DNA of 64,000 bases, from NCBI GenBank assembly GCA_037783415.1, contig JAZGTN010000037.1, positions 3,720,001 to 3,784,000 of the forward strand. The letters are read 5' to 3'. Made by a program: the position numbers and the translations under genes. Below the pieces are notes generated by a model. The model was given only the letters and a program-made list of their open reading frames with translations. It searched no databases and was not told where the DNA came from. Position 1 is the stretch's first letter, and every line of letters starts with the position of its first letter. Source of the DNA: Leptasterias polaris. Lineage: Eukaryota > Echinodermata > Asteroidea > Forcipulatida > Asteriidae. Below are positions 12,401-26,800 of this stretch, piece by piece.

Positions 12401-15400
12401 TTGTCCCCTTCATTGTAGCTGATGAAGTAGTTGTTGCTACGGGAGCTCATGGCAATTTTTTAACGTAATTAGTTAGTTTTTGAGTGCTACCGCTATCTTC
12501 CTTGCTATATTATTATATGAACAACAACTCATATTTCCTGAATCTCACAGGATAAATTAATTATCTTTGTGTCGTATTAAAGTAAATGCTCAATGTCACA
12601 CTATATAATGAACTCGTATAAGATCAGTTATTCAGCTATGAACAGTTTTTTCTGTGTACATGGAAAATAATTTGACACTCTCACTTCTTAATACCTCTTG
12701 TTTTTTATTATGGCTTTTGCTTGAACTGTTCTGCCGTCTTTTCGCTAATTATGAATTTGTTGTATTATCTCTGATCTATATTATATGTGCTTGTGTCAGT
12801 GTAGCTCTTTGTCATGTCCAATGTTTGTCTGTCCTTTTGTTTGCGTGTCTGTCTTTTTGTTGCTTTGTTTGTTAGTTTGTGTTTGTTAGTTCGTGTGTGT
12901 CTGGCTGTTTTCTTCAAGCTTCTGCTTTAATATCAAAACAGCCCCATACTCTATTTATTGCATTTATTCTGCTTATTGCTACTTATTTCTACTTTTGCTT
13001 TACTCTACTTGTCATTATTTTTCATGGAAGTACAGAATTAAATGAGTTTCTGAACTGAACTTAACTGAATTTCTTTGATAATTTCTCAGGAACGCGTAAG
13101 TACTCGTGAGGCGGGACTCACTGAAGAACTCTCCGAGATCCTCGGCGAGCTGACGACACTGAGTAAGCAAGACCACTCAAAGGTCGCTCTAAGAGCTCGC
13201 CAGGTTTTGATAGCTGCTCACCAACCATCGTATGAACTCAGGCATAATCAAGTTGAGAGCATTTTCTTGTCTGCTATTGACATGTATGGACACCAGTACT
13301 GCCCGGATAGCCTTAAGGTAATCAAAACTAAATACATGGCATTTTTAAAATCTTGTATTTACATATTTTAAAATAATGTTTGTGTTTTTCGTATTATAAT
13401 TCAATGCCTTCTTAAAAGGTGTGTACAACATCGGTAGGATAGAAAATATAAATGTTCACAGATTTGCAAATTATTCATTGTGAATTCCAATTTCACTATA
13501 GATTTGGTTATAAACAACAAGGGAAATTGACTGGGTAAATTTGAAATAATTTGAGGTTAAACAAAGAAAAAATTACCAGAGCGGGATTTGAACCTCCGGT
13601 TTAACGTGTCGACACTCTATTAACTGAGCTATTTAGCCCTATAGCCTTAGGGAGACCGCCAACATAGTGCTAGTGCAGCTCAGTCGGTAGGGCACCAGCA
13701 CGTTCAACTGGAGGTCGTTGGTTCAAATCGCGCTCTAGTCACTTTTTCTTTTTTTCAACCCCAAATTAAGTATAAATCGGGTTTAAGGTACCCCACAGTC
13801 CCTCTATCTCTATGTCTTTGTTTCAAACGCTATTTTTCCTCATTTCCTCGACAGAAACTCATCATGTCTGAGACTACCATCTTTGACGTCCTACCAAGCT
13901 TCTTTTTCCATAGCAACCCTGTTGTCAGGAGAGCTGCATTGGAAGTAAGTAGCCAATCTTCTTGGTTCAGTTTTCAAGAGGAAACCATCCTCCTCTTTTC
14001 GTAACCAACACCTCTTCAAATGAGCAATTATTACTTGTTGTCCACACTTAATAATAATAGTAATAATATTTACTCTTTTTGCTATGTTACATGTAGATTG
14101 GCACTTCTGTAGACGTAAGGGCCACACTTCCAGAAACTTGAGCTTAAAAATTTGTTTTATTTTCTAATACTCCATTCTACAAAGGAGCTTTTTTTCACCC
14201 CAAGGAAGGTCTGAAAGAGTGTCAAATAAAATAGCTTTTTACACCATTTTAACAGGAGGTGAGAGACTTTTCCACCCATTTTTTTTTAGGGCTCTGTTAT
14301 CCATATAACTAAATTTAACCTCAAAGCCCCTCTTATTTAAAGTGATAATAAAATGAGCTTTTTGTCTAATTGTACAATTCTTTGTGTTGATAGGTTTATG
14401 TCAGGAGAGCCTACATTGCCTATGAGCTAAATTGCCTTCAACATTCTCAACTCAGGAACGCACTCTGTGTACTCGAATTCCAATTTATGTTACCCAGTTC
14501 CCATCCCAACAGGTATGTACATAATAATAATAATCAGTTCTTATGTAGTGTTTTTTTCTATGGGCGTCTCAAAGCGCTTATTTTGTTTGAAGACAGGTAT
14601 GCTAAGTTTTGGAATTATGAGACTCATTTATATAGCACTTTGTTTTACAAGTTGACTTTTCACAATCTGCAGACAAACCTCCTTCTCTTAGGGATAAGTG
14701 CACTGGGTTCTTTTACGTGCATTACACAACACTTGGGACCTACGGCTTAACATCCCACCTGAAGGATAATACAATAACGGTTTTAACGTCTTGCTTAAGG
14801 ACGCAAGTGTCAAGACCGGAACTCAAACCCACACGCTTAAAATCCCACCTGAAGGATAAAGTAATAACGGTTTTAGCGTCTTGCTTAAGGACGCACGTGT
14901 CAAGACCGGAACTCAAACCCACACGCTTAAAATCCCACCTGAAGGATAAAGTAATAACGGTTTTAGCGTCTTGCTTAAGGACGCAAGTGTCAAGACCGGA
15001 ACTCAAACCCACGCTCTGCTGATCAGAAACACCAGAGCTTGAGACCAGTGCACTTGACTGCCCAGCCACAACACGCCACATGTCATCCAAACTGAGGCTG
15101 TTTCCGGATTAATGGCTTCGGCTATGGCCGGATCACCAAAAATGCCCTATTCTTCAACATTGTTGATGCTGCCAACAGCCATAGCTGTAGCCAAAGTCAC
15201 TTGATTCAGACGCAGCCTTAACTAACATCTAAGAAATAAACACCTAAAAATCCACCATAATCAATCATGCTTTGCTTGAATTTGATTGAATTGGTTCTTG
15301 CATGGATAACGCTTTTTTTTTTGAAAAGGGTAAAGGCCCTCTATTTCATACAGTTACTTTGCAGGGAAAGAAAACACAGTGCTTAAAGTCACCTGGAAAT

Positions 15401-18400
15401 AGAATTATTTTATTTTTTTTAATAAAAGCGTATATGTTTATAAACAATAAAACAATTTTTTGAGTAATTGTTTGTCAGTATTTATATGTAAAAAAAATAG
15501 ATAAAGTTGTTTGGGGGCGACTCCGCCTATCCCTTTTTGTGATGTCAATCGAGGAAGACTTCGCCTCGATCGAACATCGACCCCCTTGAACTTGCCTGCA
15601 TTTACGTTGTATATACACGTGCAAGTAGTGCGATTGTACGTTTCGTTTGGTTATCCAAAAAGGGGATTTTTCTTGCTTGATGCAGCAAAACGACTAAAGA
15701 TGGTGTCAGCCAGCATTTTTTTCCTGCAGATCCCAAATATAGGCAGTTACGGGCATCAAAAGTCAGGCTAACGAGGGCAAAGTGGTCCGGTCCGACGTCG
15801 TTTTCAGCGCTATGCAGCGAACACTTGGATACCCCGTCGTGCTTGGATACCGGGGATTTTTTCGTTGGTAGTAGTGTGCAAGGGAAGTTGCAGTGAAGCT
15901 TAGGTTACCAGCGAAATGTTTCTGGTGTTCGGATCGACTTGAGCTGTATGCCACGACGCCGCGGCACGCCGATCCGATAAATAGTTTGGCAAAGTAGGAA
16001 AAACAATACCTCGTATTATCCGTGTTCTCGTTATGACCATGCTCGTATCTTCCGTTTTTAAGACATATTTTATACATGGGACAGTTCGGGACCGGTGAAA
16101 AACCTCGTATAAACTGGCGTCTCGTATTAGTCGACTGTACACTGTCCTAGGATTGCATTGGGTGGTGACGTCCGAATACGAAAACGCATCATACTGATCA
16201 GGTACCCAGACGTAATGTACGGGGCCAGACTACACATTTTCTCCTGCCTCGATTGACGTCACGAACAGCGCCATGTAAAGGGGGGCCTATTTTTTAATTT
16301 GTAATTAAAATAAAAAAACAATTTTTTAACCTTAGTTAATTGTTTATTCACATTCCACTCATAAAAATGTATATATTAATGACAAAAAGCTTTATTTTGA
16401 CAAAATACCACTGCCAGGTGCCTTTAAAAATAATATCTGCTAAGCAAAAATGAGCGGGAAAACCAGTCTCAAACAATTTGTGGTCACTTTATTTGTGTGA
16501 CTTCATTTCAGAGGAAAATATTACACAGGAAAAAAAATGATTCTGTAGTATGAACTGCATAATCAGTAAGCTTTCAGACTATAATTAAACAACAATGTTT
16601 TTTATCCTTGCCAATCCTGTATGATTCCTTTGATAAATGAATAGTTGGGTTTTTTAAGAGTCGATTAAAGCACCCATGGCTTTGCAGCTTCACATTGGCG
16701 TTTTATATTGGTTTGTTTAAATTTTTCAGCAGTGTATGTACTGGGTTCCACACATTCTTTGACTTAAGAAGCATGGGGGAAACTCCTTAGATAAACTTTA
16801 TTACTTGGTGCACATTTGCACTGTAGTGGGAGACTTTGGAACACTAGGTGGCAGCAGACTTACCAGGTAAATTTCCATTGTTTACGTCGTTCTAAGTATG
16901 CGCACATTACTGAGAACAATGGATTGACCTGGTAAGTCAACTGCCACCTAGTGTCACTAAAAGTTCCCCATTCACACTGTGCATGCTGATGCAATTCTTT
17001 ATATCTCACATATTTTTTTTTTTTTTAACTACATTTTTTCTCCTGCTGGTTAGTACTGTCACATCCCCGAGGACAAGGTAAAAATATTGCCATGAAGTTT
17101 TCAAAGCCCTGCATATATATTTATTTTTTATTTTACTATATTAATTTTCAGGCCTGGAATATCATTAGATATCACAGAAATGACTTGACCTCCGTGACCA
17201 TGGGTCAAATGTCACCTTAGCTGCTTCACTGATTTATAACTCCATCAAGGTTAACTTCACCATTACTCACATTCTGTTGAACACAGATATCAACAAATAT
17301 GGTTTTCAAAAGGATTGTTGTGGCATTTAGAAATCATTGGAGTTGTTTTAGAAATCATTCAAAAATCCAGATTTGTGATAACTGTGGTCGTTGGAAATGA
17401 GTAACAGTGAAGTTATCGTTTTCATTTTGGGAATGATGTCCCAGGTCTGAATTCTGCATGATTAGATCTTTCCTTCCATTTCACATTTTGTTGTTGTAGT
17501 CTTTTGATTTGTTCATTCTAATTCTTTCCTCATATGTGTTTATTTCTTTGTCAAGTTGTATCAGTTTTCACAGCATGTCAAACTAATCACCATAAACGCA
17601 GCATGGCATGGATAACTGCTTCTTCTTTTTCTTCTTCTGTTTTTTATTTGAAAGATATGGTTTTGTGTTAAATTGTTGTAATAATTTCCAGTCCCATCAA
17701 CTGGGAAAGGTGACATCTGAGAAAAATTAAATTTATAATATTGATGTAATAGTTCCATTTGGATGAAGTACCTTTGTCCACACGATTTGCTAATCAGTAT
17801 TAGGGGAAAAAAGCAAAAATAACTAACTTCATAATATGTTTATTATTTCAGTTTTGTGAAGTACCTTGTTTGTCAAATTTCATGGCATTTGTGTTTTATT
17901 GTCTCTTATAAAAAACTTGTTAAATTCATTTTTAAAACTTAGCGTCCAGTTAAAAAGAAATGTGAGGTTGGCACCCGTGTCCTCCAAAATAACCCGCCTT
18001 AACTGGTTGTTAGTTCTAATTGTCTGAATATCTTTCAGTAAGCTAGCGGCTAGAAACAAGTTCATTTGTCACTTTCAGGCCTTTGATTTGTCAGGATTTT
18101 CTTCTAGATTTCTCTTCGCTTTTGAACTTTCTTGGGAGATATGAACTGACCATCAGTGGAAGAAAGTTACATAATTAGCTTGTAGTGTGCAAAGCTAGGC
18201 CCAGCTTACCACAAAGTGCTGCACTTGTAGACCTCTCACACTGACGTCACACGAGGCTATAGTGTGCAAAGCTAGGCCCAGCTTACCACAAAGTGCTGCA
18301 CTTGTAGACCTCTCACACTGACGTCACACGAGGCTATAGTGTGCAAAGCTAGGCCCAGCTTACCACAAAGTGCTGCACTTGTAGACCTCTCACACTGACG

Positions 18401-21151
18401 TCATGACACGAGGCTATAGTGTGCAAAGCTAGGCCCAGCTTACCACAAAGTGCTGCACTTGTAGACCTCTCACACTGACGTCACACGAGGCTATAGTGTG
18501 CAAAGCTAGGCCCAGCTTACCACAAAGTGCTGCACTTGTAGACCTCTCACACTGACGTCATGACACGAGGCTATAGTGTGCAAAGCTAGGCCCAGCTTAC
18601 CACAAAGTGCTGCACTTGTAGACCTCTCACACTGACGTCACACGAGGCTATAGTGTGCAAAGCTAGGCCCAGCTTACCACAAAGTGCTGCACTTGTAGAC
18701 CTCTCACACTGACGTCACACGAGGCTATAGTGTGCAAAGCTAGGCCCAGCTTACCACAAAGTGCTGCACTTGTAGACCTCTCACACTGACGTCACACGAG
18801 GCTATAGTGTGCAAAGCTAGGCCCAGCTTACCACAAAGTGCTGCACTTGTAGACCTCTCACACTGACGTCACACGAGGCTATAGTGTGCAAAGCTAGGCC
18901 CAGCTTACCACAAAGTGCTGCACTTGTAGACCTCTCACACTGACGTCACACGAGGCTATAGTGTGCAAAGCTAGGCCCAGCTTACCACAAAGTGCTGCAC
19001 TTGTAGACCTCTCACACTGACGTCACACGAGGCTATAGTGTGCAAAGCTAGGCCCAGCTTACCACAAAGTGCTGCACTTGTAGACCTCTCACACTGACGT
19101 CACACGAGGCTATAGTGTGCAAAGCTAGGCCCAGCTTACCACAAAGTGCTGCACTTGTAGACCTCTCACACTGACGTCACACGAGGCTATAGTGTTCTCC
19201 CTTAACAGTGGTCCGCTGGCTAAATGCCAGTAAAAAGGCCAAAGAACCAGGCAGAGTTCTCACCAAATGGTTTGGTTTGCTAGTTCAGTGTTGAAAAGCA
19301 TCCCTATTTAATATGTTAATGGATTGGGGAAAAGCTGACCGACCAGTGAAATGACAAGCTAACTGGTCCTGCTGGCTATAGTCACTGGAAAAGTTAAGGG
19401 CAAACACTGGACTACTGACTGCCACGCTTGCTATTTTGGGAGTCATTGGTAAGCGTGTGAACAACGCATCACCTAAAATACGTGCTACACTGTATGACAC
19501 ACGGTGACATTGACTTCCAAAATGGTGCAACTAAGTCTACTGTGATGATGACGTCGGGTGAATTAGGTCAGTAGCCACATTGGACTGACATCACGTGCAG
19601 CGACTGTCTGCCATTTTGGGAGTCAAATTGAATGTGCAGATATAGACCTTTCTATTGCAACGTCACAGCCCGAGTTTTTGCCAACCGAGGTTGGAAAACT
19701 ATGGAAAGCCATAACTGCAAATCAAAAACAGATAGCCAAAGTTTGTAGCAATGTTACACAAATATTCAAAAATAGTGTTGAATTTGTTGGAAACAAATCA
19801 ACCAATAATGGAATGTATTTCAGTTCATGAATCTTTACAGAAAATGTTGAATTTGGTCACATTATTTTTTAACACGATTGAATGTTTTGCTAACATTCGG
19901 CCGTCCATGCCAACCGGCACTCTTTGTTTATCAACAATGGAAAGGTCTAGTAGTTTGTGTCTAACCGCGTGAAGTTCGAACCAGGCTTAAGTCTGCCACC
20001 ACCTATTACACCCTGATCTATTGACCAGATGACTTGGCTGCTGCAATATTGTTAATTACAATGCATGTGCTGTATGCTAACTGCCTAACAACATGCCAAG
20101 ATAGAGAAATGCATAGTCAGCCAGTTTGTCTCTTCTTATTGCTCCTAATACACTACATAGCATAACCCTTCAAATATCTTGTATATTTTGCTAGTTTTTA
20201 TTCTGAAAGCGTTGGGATGTACAGGTACTTGTTTCTCCTACATTTCAGTTTAATTCCGAACTAAAACAAAATTTCACCTCATAGTACGTAATTTGTGTCA
20301 GGTGTTGGCGTATTAAAGACATATTTTGTTCATGTTGATACAGAACTTTAATAAGATTTTTCACTTTCATGAGTTGATGAAATCTTTGGACTGGTTTGTG
20401 GAGAGGACCAGTTTGATGCCATCATCATTTGTATCCTTGCACAACACTAAGGCCATCTTGTCTGGTCCCCCCTGTCTACTAATGCAGTCGTGTAAAATAT
20501 GTATGCAAAAAAAGGGCCAGCCTGTTTCCCTGGTACCTTGGCATCCTTCAAAATATGAACACAGAGAATACACTGAAAGGCTGCTCTGTTTTGTAATAAC
20601 ATAGTTGCATGTCTGCAAACGCATAAAAGTAAAGCACTCTACATTATCCAGGTTCCGGGGCCATTTCTTGTGTAAGAAGAAAGTAACAGAGTAAAAAGAA
20701 TTTGTGAAATTTCTGGTTTTTACTCTGTTACTTTCTTCTTACACAAGAAATGGCCCCGGAACCTGGATAATGTATTGGGCTAGAAATGTATTGTTTTGTG
20801 TTTCTTATCATCAGGATTATGCCTAACTCATCCATTCATCAAAGAGCTGCCAGCTTTGGGGAAGATACTCTCGGATCGGAAATTCCTCCGTGTCAACGAA
20901 TGGGTATCATAGCTGCCTTCTCATCATTGGAGGAATTCCAGAAGTAAGTTTCCTGATTGATTGACTGATTGATTGATTGATTGATCGTTTGACCGATTGA
21001 GTGAATGAGTGATTGTGTGATTTAGTGATCATTGGATGATTGATCAGGGGTATATGCACTGTATCAATATACTGTGCTGTTATGAATGATTGATTGATTG
21101 TTGTTATCGATCATTATAGATTTCTCACTATCAACTTACTGCCCTCTCATC

Positions 21152-21185
<34 letters not shown>

Positions 21186-23820
21186 GGATGGATGGATTGA
21201 TTGATTGATTGATGGATTGATGGATTGATGGATTGATGGATTGATGGATTGATGGATTGATGGATCGATGGATCGATGGATCGATGGATCGATCGATTTA
21301 TTAGTTTACAGACAATCACACTTTCCTCTGTTTCTTTGTACTGCCGTTTCATATAAAAAGGAATGGCAGAAGCAGGCCTGATGCTTTGTTTTTGAAAGGG
21401 CACCTCTATGAGGGAAAATGTCTATTGGAACACCTCAAGGTGCACCAAGGCAATGACCAGGGGCCGATTTCACTAACCAGGCCTTCATTTTAATAAATCC
21501 GAGGAGAGCTGTAAATTGCTCTCCTTAAATCAAGAAAGTGAATTAAGGAGAGCGATTTAAAATTACTGCGCATGTGCATAAGAATAGGCGATCACAAAAA
21601 ATCCGGAAAAATCTAACGCTAAAAATTTTGTCCGGATTTTGGGCAAGGCCCGAATTTGTGGTGTCCGGAATTTGGGCAAGTTGACTCGTGCGTCAGCGCC
21701 GCACTCTGTGAACCCCTCGGGCGTTATTGGGACCATAGATGGGACCGGGGACGAGTAAATAGGAGGAAAATACTTTTACAAAAGATGAAATCAGACGTAT
21801 AGTGTCTAAAAAAAACAAAAAAATGCAATCATAATGATCTTCCGAAATAATCCACGAAAATATGAACGGAGCAGTCATGACGTTTTCAATGGTTTTTGTT
21901 AAAAGAAATGTTGATGTTTGGGGTCTTTACCTGTGTTAGTGAATCATTGGGTTAAGTGTTGCCTTTTGGACATTGAAAATTGTTCTTGAAACACATCCTC
22001 GAAGATCGCAAACCAAATCATTTTGGAAAAATAATGTAAGACGTCAACTCAAATGTCGTCGACGATCCCCTCACACGTGTGTGACGCACACTCATCATTG
22101 CATGAATTATCTCGAAGTTTCTTCCAGGTCATAGTTCAATGCGTAAAAATATCTCCAGCCGTAAAACACATTAAACGAATCGAAGAACTGGCGCTTTTGC
22201 CTATGAACGCGGGTAGTGACGACTGGTGAAAAGGGTCTAACGTTTCGCGGGTATCCACACAACACACCGTGTGTTGTTGTCAGTAGACTTTTCAATGTCT
22301 CCACACATGTTCCTTTGCTGCAGCAGTAAACATACATGTGTACATGTACTACGGTCAAACTGTACCGCGAATGAAGCGGGGAATGAGAGAAGTCTACACA
22401 TGTATATCAATAGATCTAGCTGCATACAATACACGACGCACATGGAAGAAATAAATCACCGCGTGGTGGTGCGGCCGCCGCCGGGCCGCAATTTATTTAC
22501 GAACGGTGAAATAAAGGTAAAATTAACGGGGGAAAAAAGAAAAAGCGTGCACTCTTTAGATGTTGCCACTGCCAACTCCGAGATTCAAGCGGCTTATTTT
22601 AATCAACAACTAGGGTTTTGAAAAAACATACTCTTGTTAAATTTGTAAGGAGCGCTTTTTTTTGCTCTCCTTGGAAAACATTAAGGAGCGCGGAGGAGCG
22701 CGAGCGCGATCGCGCTCCTTTAAAATGGTGGTCTGACTAACGCGTTTCGATCATCGCAAACGCCGAAACCGATCGCTAAATCCAAAAACCATCGCAACTT
22801 AGCGATGGATTTTGAATAACGATTTCACTAAATCTTTGCGACGAACTTACTCATCGCAAAACAATTATTAGCGATGAGCAACTTGCGATGACTCGTTAGT
22901 GTCCGCAAAGTATAAGTTCATCGCAAATTTATGATAAATTGCGCCGTTTTGTGCTTGGATGTTATTATTGGTGTACGTCTTGACGGTAGTTTGTCCGTGA
23001 ATTAAAGAGTAAAATTACGTTATTTTCATTCCCAGTCTTTTACTGGGAGACTCAGGAAACCCTTAATCTCTTAACGAGAGAGCTTAAAATCGGTAAAAAG
23101 GAGATCTCCATCTATTGGGTTCAATTATTTTATCCAGCATTTTGGCCTAAAATTAATGTAGGCCTATTGATATTGCATCAAGAATTCAGCCTTTCCAATT
23201 TAATATGTACCAATTTTCGGTGACAACACTTTTGACGTCATTCTCATATACATGATTTAACCAGTTTTGTCAAATGTTCATAAATCTCTACGTTACATTA
23301 TTATTATTTACAAAATGTTATAAATTAATTATATTAATAGGCCTACAAATGAAACAAGTTGAATATGATTTCATGTGAACCTTTTTTAAATGAATGCTTA
23401 GAGTTTAAACATTAATATAGTCCACCTGTTGTTATTTTTGATGCACCAGCATGAAAATTATTTACATTTAAACTGCAATTTATGCATTTCGTTTTTAATC
23501 GAACCGCGGCAACAACATTTTGACATTAAGACGTCCATGCGAGGACCGACGATTTTTTGGCGGGCTATGTCAAAGGTCACTACATTTAGCCTCGTACAAA
23601 ACATTTATTTTCCTTTTAATATCATCGCAACTGCGATGACTTTAGTGAAACGCAAAATCATCGGCGTCGCAAGTGCGATGGATTTGCGGTTTGCGATCTC
23701 ATCGCAAGTGCGATAGCGATGATCGCAAATGGGGACTTTAGTGAAATGGGCCCCAGGGTCAACTGCGGCACTTGCCTCCATTGCTTCCGTGAAGTATCAG
23801 GCCTGCAGAGGGAATTTCAC

Positions 23821-23859
<39 letters not shown>

Positions 23860-26800
23860 GGAAATCAAGACTGATTGAGTTATTGATCGATTGATTGGTT
23901 GATGACAAAATTCCTCCTATTAACAGACTATCTCTTATCACTGAATTTACAAAGTGAACTCGCTGATTTTGTGTCAACTATTTTTTTACTCATTTCAGTT
24001 ACTTTGATGATGTCATCGATCAGTTTGCCGATGTAAGATTCAAGTTCTCAAGTTTCTCCGAAGCAGACAGAAAAGCAAGCGTAAGTCACAAATTTATCAA
24101 ATCACCTACCCCAAACCACATTAGTTTCTTTTATTCAAAACAATTCGTTTGTCAAACATGCGGGGCCAAGACATTTTTCCAAACAAAATTATTCCCTGGT
24201 GAACCCTAAAGTACACAACAATTGCTTACAAGGGGTCAATAAGTTACCAACGAATGACCACTTATGTGTGTAAAGCACTTTGTACTCAGTACTTTCCTGA
24301 GTCCTGCAAAAAAAATCCACAGGGATATTACTTGGGTAGAATTCGAACCCACAATCTTTGCCAATCTAGAGCAGATGTCTCGCCAACTAAACCTCCGAGA
24401 TTGCCCGATAGCTAGAGGCAATCAACTGGGCAATCGCTGTGGTCTAGTGGTAAAACATCTGCATTAGAATTGCAAAGGTCGTGGGTTTGAATCCCACTCA
24501 AGTAACTGCTGATTCCTTTTTTCACAGGACTCGGGGGAAATTGATGTAAGGATAAAACCAAATAATATTCTTTATCACGGATGCAAATTTAAAATCTATT
24601 AGAATGACCACTTGGTGTCTCTTTGCTGTTGTAGTTATGTATCCAGGGAGAGCCAATCCATATTGTGAATGTTGCTATTCATATGTACGATAGTACTCTA
24701 ACAGACAACCAGGTCGCTGAGAAATTCCTCGTCTTCTGCCAAGAAAGGGTAAGTACTCTCAGACAAAATGTACGACATTTAGGGCTTTAATTTCTAGAAA
24801 CCATCATACTGTCGTAATATTGAAATAACTTAATTGTTGGGGTGAACAAAGAAATTTACTAGGGTGGGATTTGAACCTGCGACCTCTGGATTAACGTGCT
24901 GACACTCCTCCAACTTCGCTATCTATAGCCCTATAAATGATGGCCGTCTCCCCACTTTTGTCAACAGGTGGTGCCAGTCGGAAGCATGTCAACCTTAAAA
25001 CTGCCTTATAACTAGGGATCACACCCAAGTTTATGATACAACTGATTTTCACGCATCTATTTTTGTAATAAAGGGCAAACTTGTCAAAATTATAAATGCA
25101 TTAACGCTTCTTAACAAGCAACAAAATGGTGACCACAGCTGATTGTTCTTTTTGTTTCCTTCCTCTATTCTCTTTCCCATCGTCAATAGAAAAAGCAACT
25201 TTTCAGCCGAGATATTCGTAGGATCACAATCCTCTACTGGAGTAAGAATGACTTCCCCAAGTACTTCACATACAGAGCTCGCCTGGATGTAAGTAAACAT
25301 TGAGGGGGGTTTGGATGTCGTGGCCGAGCAGTCAAGCTCACTGGACTCGAGCTCTGGTGTTTCTGATGTAGGTTCGAGTCCCAGTCTTGACACTCCCAGT
25401 CCCAGTCTTAACTTCCTTTTTGTTTCACTTTCCTTTTTGTCTTGTCACCCGAGGAACTTCTTCTTATCTTTTGAATTGTCTTACACCCAGTTCAGACAGG
25501 CGCTCTAGAGTCACACCGGTACATGAAAGTTCGACATCTGAAACAGTTAGGAGCGACTGGACGCGCTAGAAGTCAAAAAAATTGACTGTTGCAGTTCGCC
25601 TGTCTGAAACCAAAATTTGATTGGGTCGACCTAGAGTCGCTCCTAATCTTTTGGGTTCGGCGCGCCTGTCTGAACCGGGTTTTAATCAGCAAGCAAACTC
25701 TTTGGTTATCATTTTTCTCTTAGCCATAAAGGCAAGTTCTGAGATCTACTTCCTTGTTCTGTAATACCCATAAACAATTCTTTTAATCCCAATGTTCTCC
25801 TGGCTGTTTCAGTTCCACGAGGATCGAATCTATCGCCACCTTGAGCCGGCTCTTGCCTTCCAGCTGGAGATCAACAGAATGAGTAACTTTGATCTGCAGC
25901 TCATGGATCGAGCAAACTACAGAATGCATTTGTACCTCGGATCAGCCAAGGTCAGTATTTTTAATAAGGGAATCAAAGTACGTGAAGAGGTTTTAAACTA
26001 GTTGTTGAAACACGCTGAGGAATGGTTCTTGATAAGGTCAAGGTTAAATTATCAAGATTGTTGTTTCAACAACTAGTTTGAAACTGATTCAACACTCTTT
26101 GATTCCTATTCATACATACCTTTCCGTTAAAAACATCAAAAAACCCTTTAAAAGTTGAGAACAAATCTGGCAGTTTTGCCTCAGTTCACCCCGGCTCTGC
26201 GATGAATTTCTATGCGTATGTTGAGCATTGAGTAGCTCTTCGCTTTAGTTTCAAACTTACGTACTAAAGTTTCAACCTATCTCGAGCCAGTTATTTCTGT
26301 GAGCCAAATATGCAATCAACCAACTTGGATTGGGCAACAAAATTTGTTTCCGCTACACGCAATAATCTGATGGTGCCCTCTTTTGAGTTGATAAAGGTCA
26401 GGTCATCTTTATTCACTTTGAACAAAATTCCTCTTCTTCATTTGCTATTTACTTAGTGACATTTTCTGAAAACAACTTCATGACTCAGAAAAACACTGAG
26501 TATAAGGTCCTTATCTTACATCGGTAAGGACAAAACCCAAAATATTATGACATTTTCTGCTTAACATTTCTCTGAAAGTGAGCCCTGCTTACAAGATAAG
26601 TATCCTTAAGTGTGTAAGTGACAAATCGCTAATTAAGTAAGCATCATTTGATAGTGCTTGGAATTTATCCAGAAATTTGAAAAAAGTTTGTCAACATTTT
26701 CTGAAATTTTTGAGGTGCACACCTGCATTTTTGTAATGTTACATTTAAAATGAAATATATAGTCGGGTGTCCAAATGTAAATCGGAAGGTCCAAAACACA

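Noticed and set aside
14717..15090. Open frames on both strands with a repeating peptide
   Set aside because: Produced by a 90-bp tandem repeat whose period is divisible by three.
18183..19189. CRISPR-like regular array
   Set aside because: Units are identical along their full length with no unique spacers, in an animal intron; it is a satellite.
21131..21403. ORF rich in [12 protein letters not shown]
   Set aside because: A translation of the GATT/GATG microsatellite.
22271..22621. 116-codon ORF inside the composite TIR element
   Set aside because: No recognisable transposase motif and no splice signals. Kept only as a note under the element.
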